Assembly (NCBI RefSeq): GCF_029227915.1
Contig: NC_079885.1
Coordinates: 3,100,001 to 3,164,000, forward strand
Source of the DNA: Hydractinia symbiolongicarpus
Lineage: Eukaryota > Cnidaria > Hydrozoa > Anthoathecata > Hydractiniidae
Length of the DNA stretch: 64,000 nt
Direction of reading: 5' to 3'
Positions within the stretch are counted from its first letter, which is position 1. Each line of letters begins with the position of its first letter. Shown piece after piece: positions 1 to 14,800 of the stretch. Below the pieces are notes generated by a model. It made no database searches and was not told where the DNA came from. It was given only the letters and a program-made list of their open reading frames with translations. Position numbers and translations under genes: made by a program.

Positions 1-747
1 TCAGGATTGGTCCCACAGTAAGAAATGACTTATATATCTAAATTTTTAAATGAAGTACTACCACAGCGCCCAGTGAAATCGGTAAATTCTAACAATCATG
101 TCAAATTAAGAAGACTGTTATTCCTTGGAGTCCAATTGGCTCATTTATCACATTTATAAGGTCACAGTACAGAATCATTTTAATTTAGTCCCACAGTCGA
201 TCGTTTCACTGTCAAAAGTAATACAACTTAGTAATATCGGAAAAAAATCACTAAAAACAAGTTGGTACGAATACGTGACGCAACCGATGTAACTTAAGCG
301 GATTGACACCGTTAGGAAGTCATTAAAATGTAGTTTTTAAAAATGTTTCTATTTCTTCAGCGCGTCCTAACGGTTAGGATTAGTCCCACAGTGCAAAATG
401 ACATATTCATCTAAACTTTTAAATAAAGCGCTACCACAGCGCCCAGTGAAATCGATAAATTCCAGCAATCATGTCAAATTAAGAAGAATGTTATTTCTTG
501 GGTCCAATTGTCTCACTTATCACATTTAGAAAGTCACAGTCCAAAATCACTTCAATTAAGTCCTACAGTCAATCGTTTCACTGTCAAAAGCAATACAACT
601 TAGTAATATCGGAAAAAAATCACTAAGTACATGTTGGTACGAATACGTGACGCAACCGATGAAAATTAAGCGGGCTGATACAGTTAGAATGTCATTGAAA
701 TGTAGTTTTTCAAACTGCCTCTATTTTTTCAACGCGCGCTAACGGCC

Positions 748-3700
748 AGGATTGGTCCCACAGTAAGAAATTACTTATATATCTAAATTCTTAAATGAAG
801 TACTACCACAGCGCCCAGTGAAATCGGTAACTTCCAACAATCATGTCAAATTAAGAAGAATGTTATTTCTCGGGTCCAATAGTCTCACTTATCACATTTA
901 TAAGGTCACAGTCCAAAATCAGTTCAATTAAGTCCCACAGTCAATCGTTTCACTGTTAAAATCGACACAACCTAATATTACCAGAAAAAAATCACTAAGT
1001 ACATGTTGGTACGAATACGTGACGAAACCGATGTAACTTGAGCGTATTGACACCGTTAGAAAGTCAATGAAATGTAGTTTTTGAAAATGTTTCTATTTCT
1101 TCAGCGCGTGCTAACGGCTAGGATTTGTCCCACAGTACAAAATGATTTATTTATCTAAACTTTTAAATAAAGCGCTACCACAGCGCCCAGTGTAAATGCT
1201 GAGTTCAAGCAATCATGTAAAATTAAGAGGAATGTTATTTCTTGGAGTTCAATTGGCTCACTTATCACATTAAGGAGGTCAAAGTCCAAAATCACTTCAA
1301 TTAAGTCCCACAGTCAATCGTTTCACTGTTAACTGCGATACAACTTAGTAACATCGGAAAGAAATCACTAAATACATGTTTATACGAATGTGTGACGCAA
1401 CCGTTGTAAATCAAACGGATTAACACCGTTAGAAATTCAATGAAATGGAGTTTTTGAAACTGTCTCTATTTCTTCAGCGCGCGCTAACGGCTAGGATTTG
1501 TCCCACAGTAAAAATGACATTCTTATCTAAATTTTTATATGAAGCGCTACCACCGGGGCCAATAAAATCGCTGTGTTGCGACAATCATGTCGAGTTAAGA
1601 AGAATGTTATTTCTTGGAGTCCAATTGTCGCATTATCACATTTACCAGATCAAAGTCAAAAATCAGTTCAGTTAAGTCCCACAGTCGATCGTTTTACTGT
1701 TAAAAGCGATGCAACCTGGTAACGCCGGAAAAACATCGTTAAGTGCATGATCGTACGAATATGTGACGGAACCGTTGTAGTTGAAACGGACTGATACCGT
1801 TCGAAAGTCAATTAAATGCAGTTTTTGAAGCTGTCTCTATTTCTTCAGCGCGCGATAACGGCTAGGATTGGTCCCACAGTACAAAAATGACTTTTATATC
1901 TAAATTTTTAAATAAAGCGCTGCCACAGCGCCCAGTGTAAATGCTGAGTTCAAGCAATCATGTAAAATTAAGAGGAATGTTATTTCTTGGAGTTCAATTG
2001 GCTCATTTATCACATTTATAAGGTCACAGTCCAGAATCACTTCAATTAAGTCCCACAGTCAATCGTTTCACTGTTAAAAGCAATGCAACCTAGTAATATC
2101 AGAAAAATGTCGCTAGGTAAATGTTGGTACGACTATGTGACGTAACCGTTGTCACTCAAACAAACTGATACTATTAGAAAGTCATTGAAATGTAGTTTTT
2201 AAAACTGTCTCTATTTCTTTAGCGCGCTATAACGGCCAGGATTGGTCCCACATTAGAAAATGACTTATTTTATATAAATTTTTAAGTGAAGCGCTACCAT
2301 TCGGCCGAATGTAATCGCTGAATTCCAGCAATCATGTCAAGCTAAGAAGAATGTTATTCCTTGGAGTCCAATTGGCTCATTTATCACATTTATAAGGTCA
2401 CAGTACAGAATCACTTCAATTAAGTCCCACAGTCAATCGTTTCACTGTCAAAAGCACCACAACTTAGTAATATCAGAAAAAAATCACCAAGTACATGTTG
2501 GTACGAATACGTGACGCAACCGATGAAAATTAAGCGGTATGATACAGTTAGAAATTCATTGAAATGTAGTTTTTCAAACTGCCTCTATTTTTTCAACGCG
2601 CGCTAACGGCCAGGATTGGTCCCACAGTAAGAAATTACTTATATATCTAAATTTTTAAATGAAGTACTACCACAGCGCCCAGTGAAATCGGTAAATTCCA
2701 ACAATCATGTCAAATTAAGAAGAATGTTATTTCTCGGTTCCAATAGTCTCACTTATCACATTTATAAGGTCACAGTCCAAAATCAGTTCAATTAAGTCCC
2801 ACAGTCAATCGTTTCACTGTTAAAAGCAATGCAACCTAGTAATATCAGAAAAATGTCGCTAGGTAAATGTTGGTACGACTATGTGACGTAACCGTTGTCA
2901 CTCAAACAAACTGATACTATTAGAAAGTCATTGAAATGTAGTTTTTAAAACTGTCTCTATTTCTTTAGCGCGCTATAACGGCCAGGATTGGTCCCACAGT
3001 AAAAAATGACTAATTTTATATTAATTTTTAGGTGAAGCGATACCATAGGGCCGAGTGTAATCCCTGAATTCCAGCAATCATGTCAAGCTAAGAAGAATGT
3101 TATTCCTTGGAGACCAATCGGCTAATTTATCACATTTATAAGGTCACAGTACAGAATCACTTCAATTAAGTCCCACAGTCAATCGTTTCACTGTCAAAAG
3201 CAATACAAATTAGTAATATCGGACAAAAATCACTAAGTACATGTTGGTACGAATACGTGACGCAAACGATGTAACTTAAGCGGACTGATACCGTCAGAAA
3301 GTCATTGAAATGTAGTTTTTCAAACTGCCTCTATTTCTTCAACGCGCGCTAACGGTCAGGATTGGTCCCACAGTAAGAAATGACTTATATATCTAAATTT
3401 TTAAATGAAGTACTACCACAGCGCCCAGTGAAATCGATAAATTCGAGCAATCATGTCAAATTAAGAAGAATGTTATTTCTTGGAGTCCAATTGGCTCACT
3501 TATCACATTTATAAGGTCACAGTCCAAAATCAGTTCAATTAAGTCCCACAGTCAATCGTTTCACTGTTAAAAGCGATGCAACCTAGTAATATCCGAATTC
3601 TACCGCTAAATACATGTTGGTCCGAATATGTGACGCAACCGTTGTAACTCAAACGGATTTATACCGCCAGAAAGTTAATGAAATGTAGTGTTTGAAACTG

Positions 3701-5546
3701 TTCCTATTTATTCAGCGCGTGCTAACGGCCAGGATTGGTCCCACATTAGAAAATGACTTATTTTATATAAATTTTTAATTGAAGCGCTACCATTGGGCCG
3801 AATGTAATCGCTGAATTCCAGCAATTATGTCAAGCTAAGAAGAATGTTATTCCTTGGAGTCCAATTGGCTCATTTATCACATTTATAAGGTCACAGTACA
3901 GAATCACTTCAATTAAGTCCCACAGTCAATCGTTTCACTGTCAAAAGCACCACAACTTAGTAATATCAGAAAAAAATCACTAAGTACATGTTGGTACGAA
4001 TACGTGACGCAACCGATGAAAATTAAGCGGTATGATACAGTTAGAAAGTCATTGAAATGTAGTTTTTCAAACTGCCTCTATTTTTTCAACGCGCGCTAAC
4101 GGCCAGGATTGGTCCCACAGTAAGAAATTACTTATATATCTAAATTTTTAAATGAAGTACTACCACAGCGCCCAGTGAAATCGGTAAATTCCAACAATCA
4201 TGTCAAATTAAGAAGAATGTTATTTCTCGGTTCCAATAGTCTCACTTATCACATTTATAAGGTCACAGTCCAAAATCAGTTCAATTAAGTCCCACAGTCA
4301 ATCGTTTCACTGTTAAAATCGACACAACCTAATATTACCAGAAAAAAATCACTAAGTACATGTTGGTACGAATACGTGACGAAACCGATGTAACTTGAGC
4401 GTATTGACACAGTTAGAAAGTCAATGAAATGTAGTTTTTGAAAATGTTTCTATTTCTTCAGCGCGTGCTAACGGCTAGGATTGGTCCCACAGTACAAAAT
4501 GATTTATTTATCTAAACTTTTAAATAAAGCGCTACCACAGCGCCCAGTGAAATCGGTAAATTCCAGCAATCATGTCAAATTAAGAAGAATGTTATTTATT
4601 GGGGTCCAGTTGCCTCACTTATCACATTAAGGAGGTCAAAGTCCAAAATCACTTCAATTAAGTCCCACAATCAATCGTTTCACTGTTAACAGCGATACAA
4701 CTTAGTAACATCGGAAAGAAATCACTAAATACATGTTTGTACGAATGTGTGACGCAACCGTTGTAAATCAAACGGATTAACACCGTTAGAAATTCAATGA
4801 AATGGAGTTTTTGAAACTTTCTCTATTTCTTCAGCGCGCGCTAACGGCTAGGATTTGTCCCACAGTAAAAATGACATTCTTATCTAAATTTTTATATGAA
4901 GCGCTACCACCGGGGCCAATAAAATCGCTGTGTTGCGACAATCATGTCGAGTTAAGAAGAATGTTATTTCTTGGAGACCAATTGTCGCATTATCACATTT
5001 ACCAGATCAAAGTCAAAAATCAGTTCAGTTAAGTCCCACAGCCGATCGTTTTACTGTTAAAAGCGATGCTACCTGGTAACGCCGGAAAAACATCGTTAAG
5101 TGCATGATCGTACGAGTATGTGACGGAACTGTTGTAGTTGAAACGGACTGATACCGTTCGAAAGTCAATTAAATGCAGTTTTTGAAGCTGTCTCTATTTC
5201 TTCAGTGCGCGATGACGGCTAGGATTGGTCCCACAGTACAAAAATGACTTTTATATCTAAATTTTTAAATAAAGCGCTGCCACAGCGCCCAGTGTAACTG
5301 CTGAGTTCAAGCAATCATGTAAAATTAAGAGGAATGTAATTTCTTGGAGTTCAATTGGCTCATTAATCACATTTATAAGGTCACAGTCCAGAATCACTTC
5401 AATTAAGTCCCACAGTCAATCGTTTCACTGTTAAAAGCAATGCAACCTAGTAATATCAGAAAAATGTCGCTAGGTAAATGTTGGTACGACTATGTGACGT
5501 AACCGTTGTCACTCAAACAAATTGATACTATTAGAAAGTCATTGAA
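748..5546 (+). repeat. 9-monomer higher-order repeat (offset 3357 bp), partial second copy
   Basis: The stretch beginning at 748 (AGGATTGG followed by GTAAGAAATTAC) recurs at 4105, and distinctive monomers at 1445 and 4802 keep the same 3357-bp spacing (9 x 373). The match carries on to about 2190 in copy 1 and 5546 in copy 2, where the copies diverge. Scattered substitutions between copies indicate an exchange older than the 15-monomer duplication further right. Confidence 0.8.
2251..4316 (+). repeat. 4-monomer higher-order repeat (offset 1493 bp) nested in the 9-mer
   Basis: A variant GTCCCACATTAG in place of GTCCCACAGTAG occurs at 2251 and again at 3744, 1493 bp apart. Similarity holds over about 2251-2823 versus 3744-4316. 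Beyond that the first copy follows one monomer class (AAAGCAATGCAACC) and the second another (AAATCGACACAACC), which looks like a later exchange endpoint. Confidence 0.75.
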
Positions 5547-6700
5547 GTGTAGTTTTTGAAACTGTCTCTATTTCTTCAGCGCGTCCTGACGGCTACGATT
5601 GGTCCCACAGTAAAAATTGACTTTTTTATCTAAGTTTTCAAATGAAGCGCTACCACAGGGTCCAGTGTAATCGCTAAGTTCCGACAATCATGTCGAGTGA
5701 AGAAGAATGTTTTTTCTTGGAGTCCAATTGTCTCATTTATCACATTTATCAGATCAAAGTCAAAAATCAGTTCAATAAAGTCCCACAGTCAATCGTTTTA
5801 CTGTTAAAAGCGATGCAACCTGGTAACATCGGAAAAACATCTTTAAGTTCATGATGGTAAGAATATGTGAGGGAACTGTTGTAACTCAAACGGACTTATA
5901 CCGCCAGAAGGTCATTGAAGTGTAGTTTTTGAAACTGTCTCTATTTCTTCAGCGCGTCCTGACGGCTACGATTGGTCCCACAGTAAAAATTGACTTATTT
6001 AGCTAAGTTTTCAAATGAAGCGCTACCACAGGGTCCAGTGTAATCGCTGAATTCCTGCAATCATTTCAAATTAAGAAGAATGGTTTTCCTTGGAGTCCAA
6101 CTCGCTCAATTATCGCATTTATAAGGGCACAGTCCAGAATCAGTTCAATTAAGTCCCACAGTCAATCGTTTCACTGTTAAGAGTGGTACGACTTTGCAAT
6201 ATCGGAAAAAAATCCCTTAAATACATGTTGGTAAGAATATGTGACGCAACAGTTGTAATTAAAATGGATTTATACAGTTAGAAAGTCATTGAAATTTTGT
6301 TTTTAAAACTGTCTCTATTTCTTCAGCGCGCGATAACGTCTAGGATTGGTCCTACAGTAAAAAATGACTTTTTTATCTAAATTTTTAAATGAAGTGCTAC
6401 CACAACGCCCAGTGTAACTGCTGAGATCCTGCAATCATGTCAAATTAAAAAGAATGTTATTTCTTGCAGTCCAATTGTCTCATTTATCACATTTATAAGG
6501 TCACAGTCCAAAATCAGTTCAGTTAAGTCCCACAGTCAATCGTTTAACTGTTAAAAGCGATACAACTTAGTAATATCGGAAAAAAATCACTAAGTACATG
6601 TTGGTACGAATATATGACGCAACCGTTGCAGTTGAAACGGACTGATACCGTTAGAAAGTCAATGAAATATAGTATTTGAAAATGTCTCTATTTCTTCAAC

Positions 6701-9700
6701 AGGATTGGTCCCACAGTAAAAAAAGACTTATTTATCAAAATTTTTAAATGAAGCGCTCCAAACAGCGACCAGTGTAATCGCTGAGTTCCGGCAATCACGT
6801 CAAATTAAGAAGAATGTTATTTCTTGGGATCCATTTGGCTCACTTATCACATTTATGAAGTCACAGTCCAAAATCAGTTCAATTAAGTCCCACAGTCAAT
6901 CGTTTCACTGTTAAAAGCGATACAACCTAGTATTACCAGAAAAATATCACTTAATACATGTTGGTACGAATATGTGACGCAACCGTTGTAAGCCAAACGG
7001 ACTGATACCGTTAGAAAGTCATTGAAATGTAGTTTTTGATTTTGCCTCAACGCGCGCTACCGGCCAGGATTGGTCTCACAGTAAAAAAAGACTTATTTAT
7101 CAAAATTTTTAAATGAAGCGCTCCAAACAGCGACCAGTGTAATCACTGAGTTCCGGCAATCATGTCAAATTAAGAAGAATGTTATTTCTTGGGGTCCATT
7201 TGGCTCACTTATCACATTTATAAGGTCACAGTCCAAAGTTACTTCAATTAATTCCCAGAGTCAATCGTTTCACTGTTAAAAGCAATACAACTTAGTAATA
7301 TCGGAAAAAAATCACTAAATACATGTTGGTACGAATATGTGACGCAACCGTTGTAACTCAAGCGGATTGATACCGTTAGAAAGTCATTGAAATGTAGTTT
7401 TTAAAACTGTCTCTATTTCTTTAGCGCGCTATAACGGCCAGGATTGGTCCCACAGTAAAAAATGCCTTATTTTATATAAGTTTTTAAATGAAGTGCTACC
7501 ACAACGCCCAGTGTAATCGCTGAGTTCCGGCAATCATGTCAAATTAAGAAGAATGTTATTCCTTGGGTCCAATTGTCTCACTTATCACATTTATAAAGTC
7601 ACAGTCCAAAATCAGTTCAATTAAGTCCCACAGTCAATCGTTTCACTGTTAAAAGCGATACAACCTAGTATTACCAGAAAAAAATCACTTAATACATGTT
7701 GGTATGAATATGTGACGCAACCGTTGTAACTCAAGCGGATTGATACCGTTAGAAAGTCATTGAAATGTAGTTTTTAAAACTGTCTCTATTTCTTTAGCGC
7801 GCTATAACGGCCAGGATTGGTCCCACAGTAAAAAATGACTTACTTTATATAAGTTTTTAAATGAAGTGCTATCACAACGCCCAGTGTAATCGCTGAGTTC
7901 CGGCAATCATGTCAAATTAAGAAGAATGTTATTCCTTGGGTCCAATTGTCTCACTTATCACATTTATAAAGTCACAGTCCAAAATCAGTTCAATTAAGTC
8001 CCACAGTCAATCGTTTCACTGTTAAAAGCGATACAACGTAGTATTACCAGAAAAAAATCACTTAATACATGTTGGTATGAATATGTGACGCAACCGTTGT
8101 AACTCAAACGGACTGATACCGTTAGAAAGACATTAAAATGTAGTTTTTGAAACTGCCTCTATTTCTTCAACGCGCGCTAACGACCAGGATTGGTCCCACA
8201 GTAAGAAATGACTTATTAATCTAAATTTTTAAATGTAGTACCACCACAGCGCCCAGTGAAATCGGTAAATTCCAACATTCATGTCAAATTAAGAAGAATG
8301 TTATCCTTGGATCCAGTCGTCTCATTTATCACATTTATGAGGTCAAAGACCAAAATCAGTTCAATTAAGTCCCACAGTCAATCGTTTCACTGTTAAAAGC
8401 GATGCAACCTAGTAATATCCGAATACTACCGCTAAATACATGTTGGTACGAATATGTGACGCAACAGTTGTAACTCAAACGGACTGATACCGTTAGAAAG
8501 TCATTGAAATGTAGTTTTTGAAACTGCCTCTATTTCTTCAACGTGCGCTACCGGCCAGGATTGGTCCCACAGTAAAAAAAGACTTATTTATCAAAATTTT
8601 TAAATGAAGCGCTCCAAACAGCGACCAGTGTAATCGCTGAGTTCCGGCAATCACGTCAAATTAAGAAGAATGTTATTTCTTGGGATCCATTTGGCTCACT
8701 TATCACATTTATAAGGTCACAGTCCAAAGTTACTTCAATTAATTCCCAGAGTCAATCGTTTCACTGTTAAAAGCGATACAACCTAGTATTACCAGAAAAA
8801 TATCACTTAATACATGTTGGTACGAATATGTGACGCAACCGTTGTAAGCCAAACGGACTGATACCGTTAGAAAGTCATTGAAATGTAGTTTTTGATTTTG
8901 CCTCAACGCGCGCTACCGGCCAGGATTGGTCTCACAGTAAAAAAAGACTTATTTATCAAAATTTTTAAATGAAGCGCTCCAAACAGCGACCAGTGTAATC
9001 ACTGAGTTCCGGCAATCATGTCAAATTAAGAAGAATGTTATTTCTTGGGGTCCATTTGGCTCACTTATCACATTTATAAGGTCACAGTCCAAAGTTACTT
9101 CAATTAATTCCCAGAGTCAATCGTTTCACTGTTAAAAGCAATACAACTTAGTAATATCGGAAAAAAATCACTAAATACATGTTGGTACGAATATGTGACG
9201 CAACCGTTGTAACTCAAGCGGATTGATACCGTTAGAAAGTCATTGAAATGTAGTTTTTAAAACTGTCTCTATTTCTTTAGCGCGCTATAACGGCCAGGAT
9301 TGGTCCCACAGTAAAAAATGCCTTATTTTATATAAGTTTTTAAATGAAGTGCTACCACAACGCCCAGTGTAATCGCTGAGTTCCGGCAATCATGTCAAAT
9401 TAAGAAGAATGTTATTCCTTGGGTCCAATTGTCTCACTTATCACATTTATAAAGTCACAGTCCAAAATCAGTTCAATTAAGTCCCACAGTCAATCGTTTC
9501 ACTGTTAAAAGCGATACAACCTAGTATTACCAGAAAAAAATCACTTAATACATGTTGGTATGAATATGTGACGCAACCGTTGTAACTCAAGCGGATTGAT
9601 ACTGTTAGAAAGTCATTGAAATGTAGTTTTTAAAACTGTCTCTATTTCTTTAGCGCGCTATAACGGCCAGGATTGGTCCCACAGTAAAAAATGACTTATT

Positions 9701-10412
9701 TTATATAAGTTTTTAAATGAAGTGCTATCACAACGCCCAGTGTAATCGCTGAGTTGCGGCAATCATGTCAAATTAAGAAGAATGTTATTCCTTGGGTCCA
9801 ATTGTCTCACTTATCACATTTATAAAGTCACAGTCCAAAATCAGTTCAATTAAGTCCCACAGTCAATCGTTTCACTGTTAAAAGCGATACAACGTAGTAT
9901 TACCAGAAAAAAATCACTTAATACATGTTGGTATGAATATGTGACGCAACCGTTGTAACTCAAACGGACTGATACCGTTAGAAAGACATTAAAATGTAGT
10001 TTTTGAAACTGCCTCTATTTCTTCAACGCGCGCTAACGACCAGGATTGGTCCCACAGTAAGAAATGACTTATTAATCTAAATTTTTAAATGTAGTACCAC
10101 CACAGCGCCCAGTGAAATCGGTAAATTCCAACATTCATGTCAAATTAAGAAGAATGTTATCCTTGGATCCAGTCGTCTCATTTATCACATTTATGAGGTC
10201 AAAGACCAAAATCAGTTCAATTAAGTCCCACAGTCAATCGTTTCACTGTTAAAAGCGATGCAACCTAGTAATATCCGAATACTACCGCTAAATACATGTT
10301 GGTACGAATATGTGACGCAACAGTTGTAACTCAAACGGACTGATACCGTTAGAAAGTCATTGAAATGTAGTTTTTGAAACTGCCTCTATTTCTTCAACGT
10401 GCGCTACCGGCC
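6701..10412 (+). repeat. 5-monomer higher-order repeat, two tandem copies of 1856 bp
   Basis: Copy 1 (6701-8556) and copy 2 (8557-10412) share private variants. Examples are TTTTTGATTTTGCCTCAACG at 7033/8889, GGTCTCACAGTAAAAAAAG, and the variant AACGTAGTATTACCAG near 8035/9890. A partial third copy begins at 10413 and diverges near 10640. The first unit starts at a monomer whose upstream neighbour has lost the usual GCGCGCTAACGGCC segment: TTTCTTCAAC runs straight into AGGATTGG at 6701. Confidence 0.85.
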
Positions 10413-11829
10413 AGGATTGGTCCCACAGTAAAAAAAGACTTATTTATCAAAATTTTTAAATGAAGCGCTCCAAACAGCGACCAGTGTAATCGCTGAGTTC
10501 CGGCAATCACGTCAAATTAAGAAGAATGTTATTTCTTGGGATCCATTTGGCTCACTTATCACATTTATAAGGTCACAGTCCAAAGTTACTTCAATTAATT
10601 CCCAGAGTCAATCGTTTCACTGTTAAAAGCGATACAACTTAGTAATATCGGAAAAAAATCACTAAGTACATGAAGGTACGAATACGTGACGCAACTGTTG
10701 TAACTCAAACAGGTTGACACTGTTAGAAAGTCATTGAAATGTAGTTTTTGAAACTGCTTCTATTTCTTCAACGCGCGCTAACGGCCAGGATTGGTCCCAC
10801 AGTAAGAAATGACTTATTTATCTAAACTTTTAAATAAAGCGCTACCACAGCGCCCAGTGAAATCGGTAAATTCCAGCAATCATGTCAAATTTAGATGAAT
10901 GTTATTTCTTGGGTCCAATTGTCTCACTTATCACATTTAGAAAGTCACAGTCCAAAATCAGTTCAATTAAGTGCCACAGTCAATTGTTTCACTGTTAAAA
11001 GCGATGCAACCTAGTGATATCCGAATACTACCGCTAAATACATGTTGGTACGAATACGTGACGCAACCGATGTAACTTAAGCGGATTGACACCGTTAGAA
11101 AGTCATGAAATGTAGTTTTTGAAACTGCTTCTATTTCTTCAACGCGTGCTAACGGCCAGGATTGGTCCCACAGTAAAAAATGACTTATTTTGTATAAATT
11201 TTTAAGTGAAGCGCTACCATAGGGCCGAGTGTAATCGCTGAATTCCAGCAATCATGTCAAATTAAGAAGAATGTTATTCCTTGGAGTCCAATTGGCTCAT
11301 TTATCACATTTAAAGGTCACAGTACAGAATCACTTCAATTAAGTCCCACAGTCAATCGTTTCACTGTCAAAAGCAATACAACTTAGTAATATCGGAAAAA
11401 AATCAATAAATACATGTTGGTACGAATACGTGACGCAACCGATGTAACTTAAGCGGATTGACACCGTTAGAAAGTCAATAAAATGTAGTTTTTGAAAATG
11501 TTTCTATTTCTTCAGCGCGTGATAACGGCTAGGATTGGTCCCACAGCACAAAATGAATTATTTATCTAAACTTTTATGTAAAGCGCTACCACAGCGCCCA
11601 GTGAAATCGGTAAATTCCAGCAATCATGTCGAATAAAGAAGAATGTTATTTCTTGGGTCCAATTTTCTCATTTATCACATTTAAAAGGTCACAGTACAGA
11701 ATCACTTCAATTAAGTCCCACAGTCAATTGTTTCACTGTCAAAAGCAATACAACTTAGTAATATCGGAAAAAAATCACTAAGCACATGTTGGTACGAATA
11801 CGTGACGCAACCGATGTAACTTAAGCGGA
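10413..11829 (+). repeat. Satellite, mixed monomers between HOR blocks
   Basis: About four monomers of mixed classes, including the GCGCTACCATAGGGCCGAG class near 11210 and the class whose CATGTCGAATAAAGAAG block sits near 11625. No exact local duplication was found. The units recur individually elsewhere, for example near 19400 and 21400. No gene is seen. Confidence 0.8.
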
Positions 11830-14800
11830 TTGACGCCGTTAGGAAGTCATTAAAATGTAGTTTTTAAAAATGTTTCTATATCTTCAGCGCGTGCTAACGG
11901 CTAGGATTAGTCCCACAGTACAAAATGACTTTTTTATCTAAACTTTTAAATAAAGCGCTACCACAGCTCCCAGTGAAATCGGTAAATTCCAGCAATCATG
12001 TCAAATTAAGAAGAATGTTATTTCTTGGGTCCAATTGTCTCACTTATCACATTTAGAAAGTCACAGACCAAAACAGTTCAATTAAGTCCCACAGTCAATC
12101 GTTTCACTGTTAAAAACGATGCAGCCTTGTAATATCCGAATTCTACCGCTAAATACATGTTGGTTCGAATATGTGACGCAACCGTTGTAACTCAAACGGA
12201 TTTATACCGCCAGAAAGTTAATGAAAGGTAGTCTTTGAAACAGTTCCTATTTATTCAGCGCGTGCTAACGGCCAGGATTGGTCCCACAGTAGAAAATGAC
12301 TTATTTTATATAAATTTTTAAGTGAAGCGCTACCATAGGGCCGAGTGTAATCGCCGAATTCCAGCAATCATGTCAAGCTAAGAAGAATGTTATTCCTTGG
12401 AGTCCAATTGGCTCATTTATCACATTTATAAGGTCACAGTACAGAATCACTTCAATTAAGTTACACAGTCAATCGTTTCACTGTCAAAAGCAATACAACT
12501 TAGTAATATCGGAAAAAATCATTAAGTACATGTTGGTACGAATACGTGACGCAACCATTGTAACTTAAGCGGACTGATACCGTCAGAAAGTCATTGAAAT
12601 GTAGTTTTTCAAACTGTCTCTATTTCTTCAGCGCGCGATAACGTCTAGGATTGGTCCTACAGTAAAAAATGACTTTTTTATCTAAATTTTTAAATAAAGC
12701 GCTATCATAGGGCCGAGTGTAATCGCTGAGATCCGGCAATCAAGTCAAATTAAGAAGAATGTTATTTCTTTCAGTCCAATTGTCTCACTTATCATATTTA
12801 TAAGGTCACAGTCATGAATCAGTTCAATTCAGTCCCACAATCAATCGTTTCACTGTTGAAAGCGATGCAACTTAGTAATATCGGAAAAAATCACTAAGTA
12901 CATGTTGGTACGAATACGTGACGCAACCGATGTAACTTAAGCGGATTGACACCGTTAGAAAGTCAATGAAAGGTAGTTTTTAAAAATGTTTCTATTTCTT
13001 CAGCGCGTGCTACCGGCCAGGATTGGTCCCACAGTAAAAAAAGACTTATTTATCAAAATTTTTAAATGAAGCGCTCCAAACAGCGACCAGTGTAATCGCT
13101 GAGTTCCGGCAATCATGTCAAATTAAAAAGAATGTTATTCCTTGGGTCCAATTGTCTCACTTATCACATTTATAAAGTCACAGTCCAAAATCAGTTCAAT
13201 TAAATCCCACTGTCAATCGTTTCACTGTTAAAAGCGATACAACCTAGTATTACCAGAAAAAAATCACTTAATACATGTTGGTACGAATATGTGACGCAAC
13301 CGTTGTAACTCAAACGGACTGATACCGTTAGAAAGACATTAAAATGTAGTTTTTGAAACTGCCTCTATTTCTTCAGCGCGCGCTAACGGCTAGGATTAGT
13401 CCCACCGTTAAAAATGACTTATTTATCTAAATTTTTAAATAAAGCGCTATCATAGGGCCGAGTGTAATCACTGAGATCCGGCAATCAAGTCAAATTAAGA
13501 AGAATGTTATTTCTTTCAGTCCAATTGTCTCACTTATCATATTTATAAGGTCACAGTCATGAATCAGTTCAATTCAATCCCACAATCAATCGTTTCACTG
13601 TTGCAGCGATGCAACTTAGCAATATCGGAAATAATCACTAAGTACATGTTGGTACGAATACGTGACGCAACCGATGTAACTTAAGCGGATTGACGCCGTT
13701 AGGAAGTCATTAAAATGTAGTTTTTAAAAATGTTTCTATTTCTTCAGCGCGTGCTAACGGCTAGGATTAGTCCCACAGTACAAAATGACTTTTTTATCTA
13801 AACTTTTAAATAAAGCGCTACCAAAGCTCCCAGTGAAATCGGTAAATTCCAGCAATCATGTCAAATTAAGAAGAATGTTATTTCTTGGGTCCAATTGTCT
13901 CACTTATCACATTTAGAAAGTCACAGTCCAAAATCAGTTCAATTAAGTCCCACAGTCAATCGTTTCACTGTTAAAAACGATGCAGCCTAGTAATATCCGA
14001 ATTCTACCGCTAAATACATGTTGGTTCGAATATGTGACGCAACCGTTGTAACTCAAACGGATTTATACCGCCAGAAAGTTAATGAAATGTAGTCTTTGAA
14101 ACAGTTCCTATTTATTCAGCGCGTGCTAACGGCCAGGATTGGTCCCACAGTAGAAAATGACTTATTTTATATAAATTTTTAAGTGAAGCGCTACCATAGG
14201 GCCGAGTGTAATCGCTGAATTCCAGCAATCATGTCAAGCTAAGAAGAATGTTATTCCTTGGAGTCCAATTGGCTCATTTATCACATTTATAAGGTCACAG
14301 TACAGAATCACTTCAATTAAGTCACACAGTCAATCGTTTCACTGTCAAAAGCAATACAACTTAGTAATATCGGAAAAAATCACTAAGTGCATGTTGGTAC
14401 GAATACGTGACGCAACCATTGTAACTTAAGCGGACTGATACCGTCAGAAAGTCATTGAAATGTAGTTTTTCAAACTGTCTCTATTTCTTCAGCGCGGGAT
14501 AACGTCTAGGATTGGTCCTACAGTAAAAAATGACTTTTTTATCTAAATTTTTAAATAAAGCGCTATCATAGGGCCGGGTGTAATCGCTGAGATCCGGCAA
14601 TCAAGTCAAATTAAGAAGAATGTTATTTCTTTCAGTCCAATTGTCTCACTTATCATATTTATAAGGTCACAGTCATGAATCAGTTCAATTCAGTCCCACA
14701 ATCAATCGTTTCACTGTTGAAAGCGATGCAACTTAGTAATATCGGAAAAAATCACTAAGTACATGTTGGTACGAATACGTGACGCAACCGATGTAACTTA

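Noticed and set aside
1445-1675. 76-codon frame MEFLKLSLFLQRAL seen at 1445, 4802 and 54183
   Set aside because: Conserved only because the monomer class is shared. The hydrophobic start comes from the repeated TTTGAAACTGTCTCTATTTC segment, and the frame is broken in all other monomer classes.
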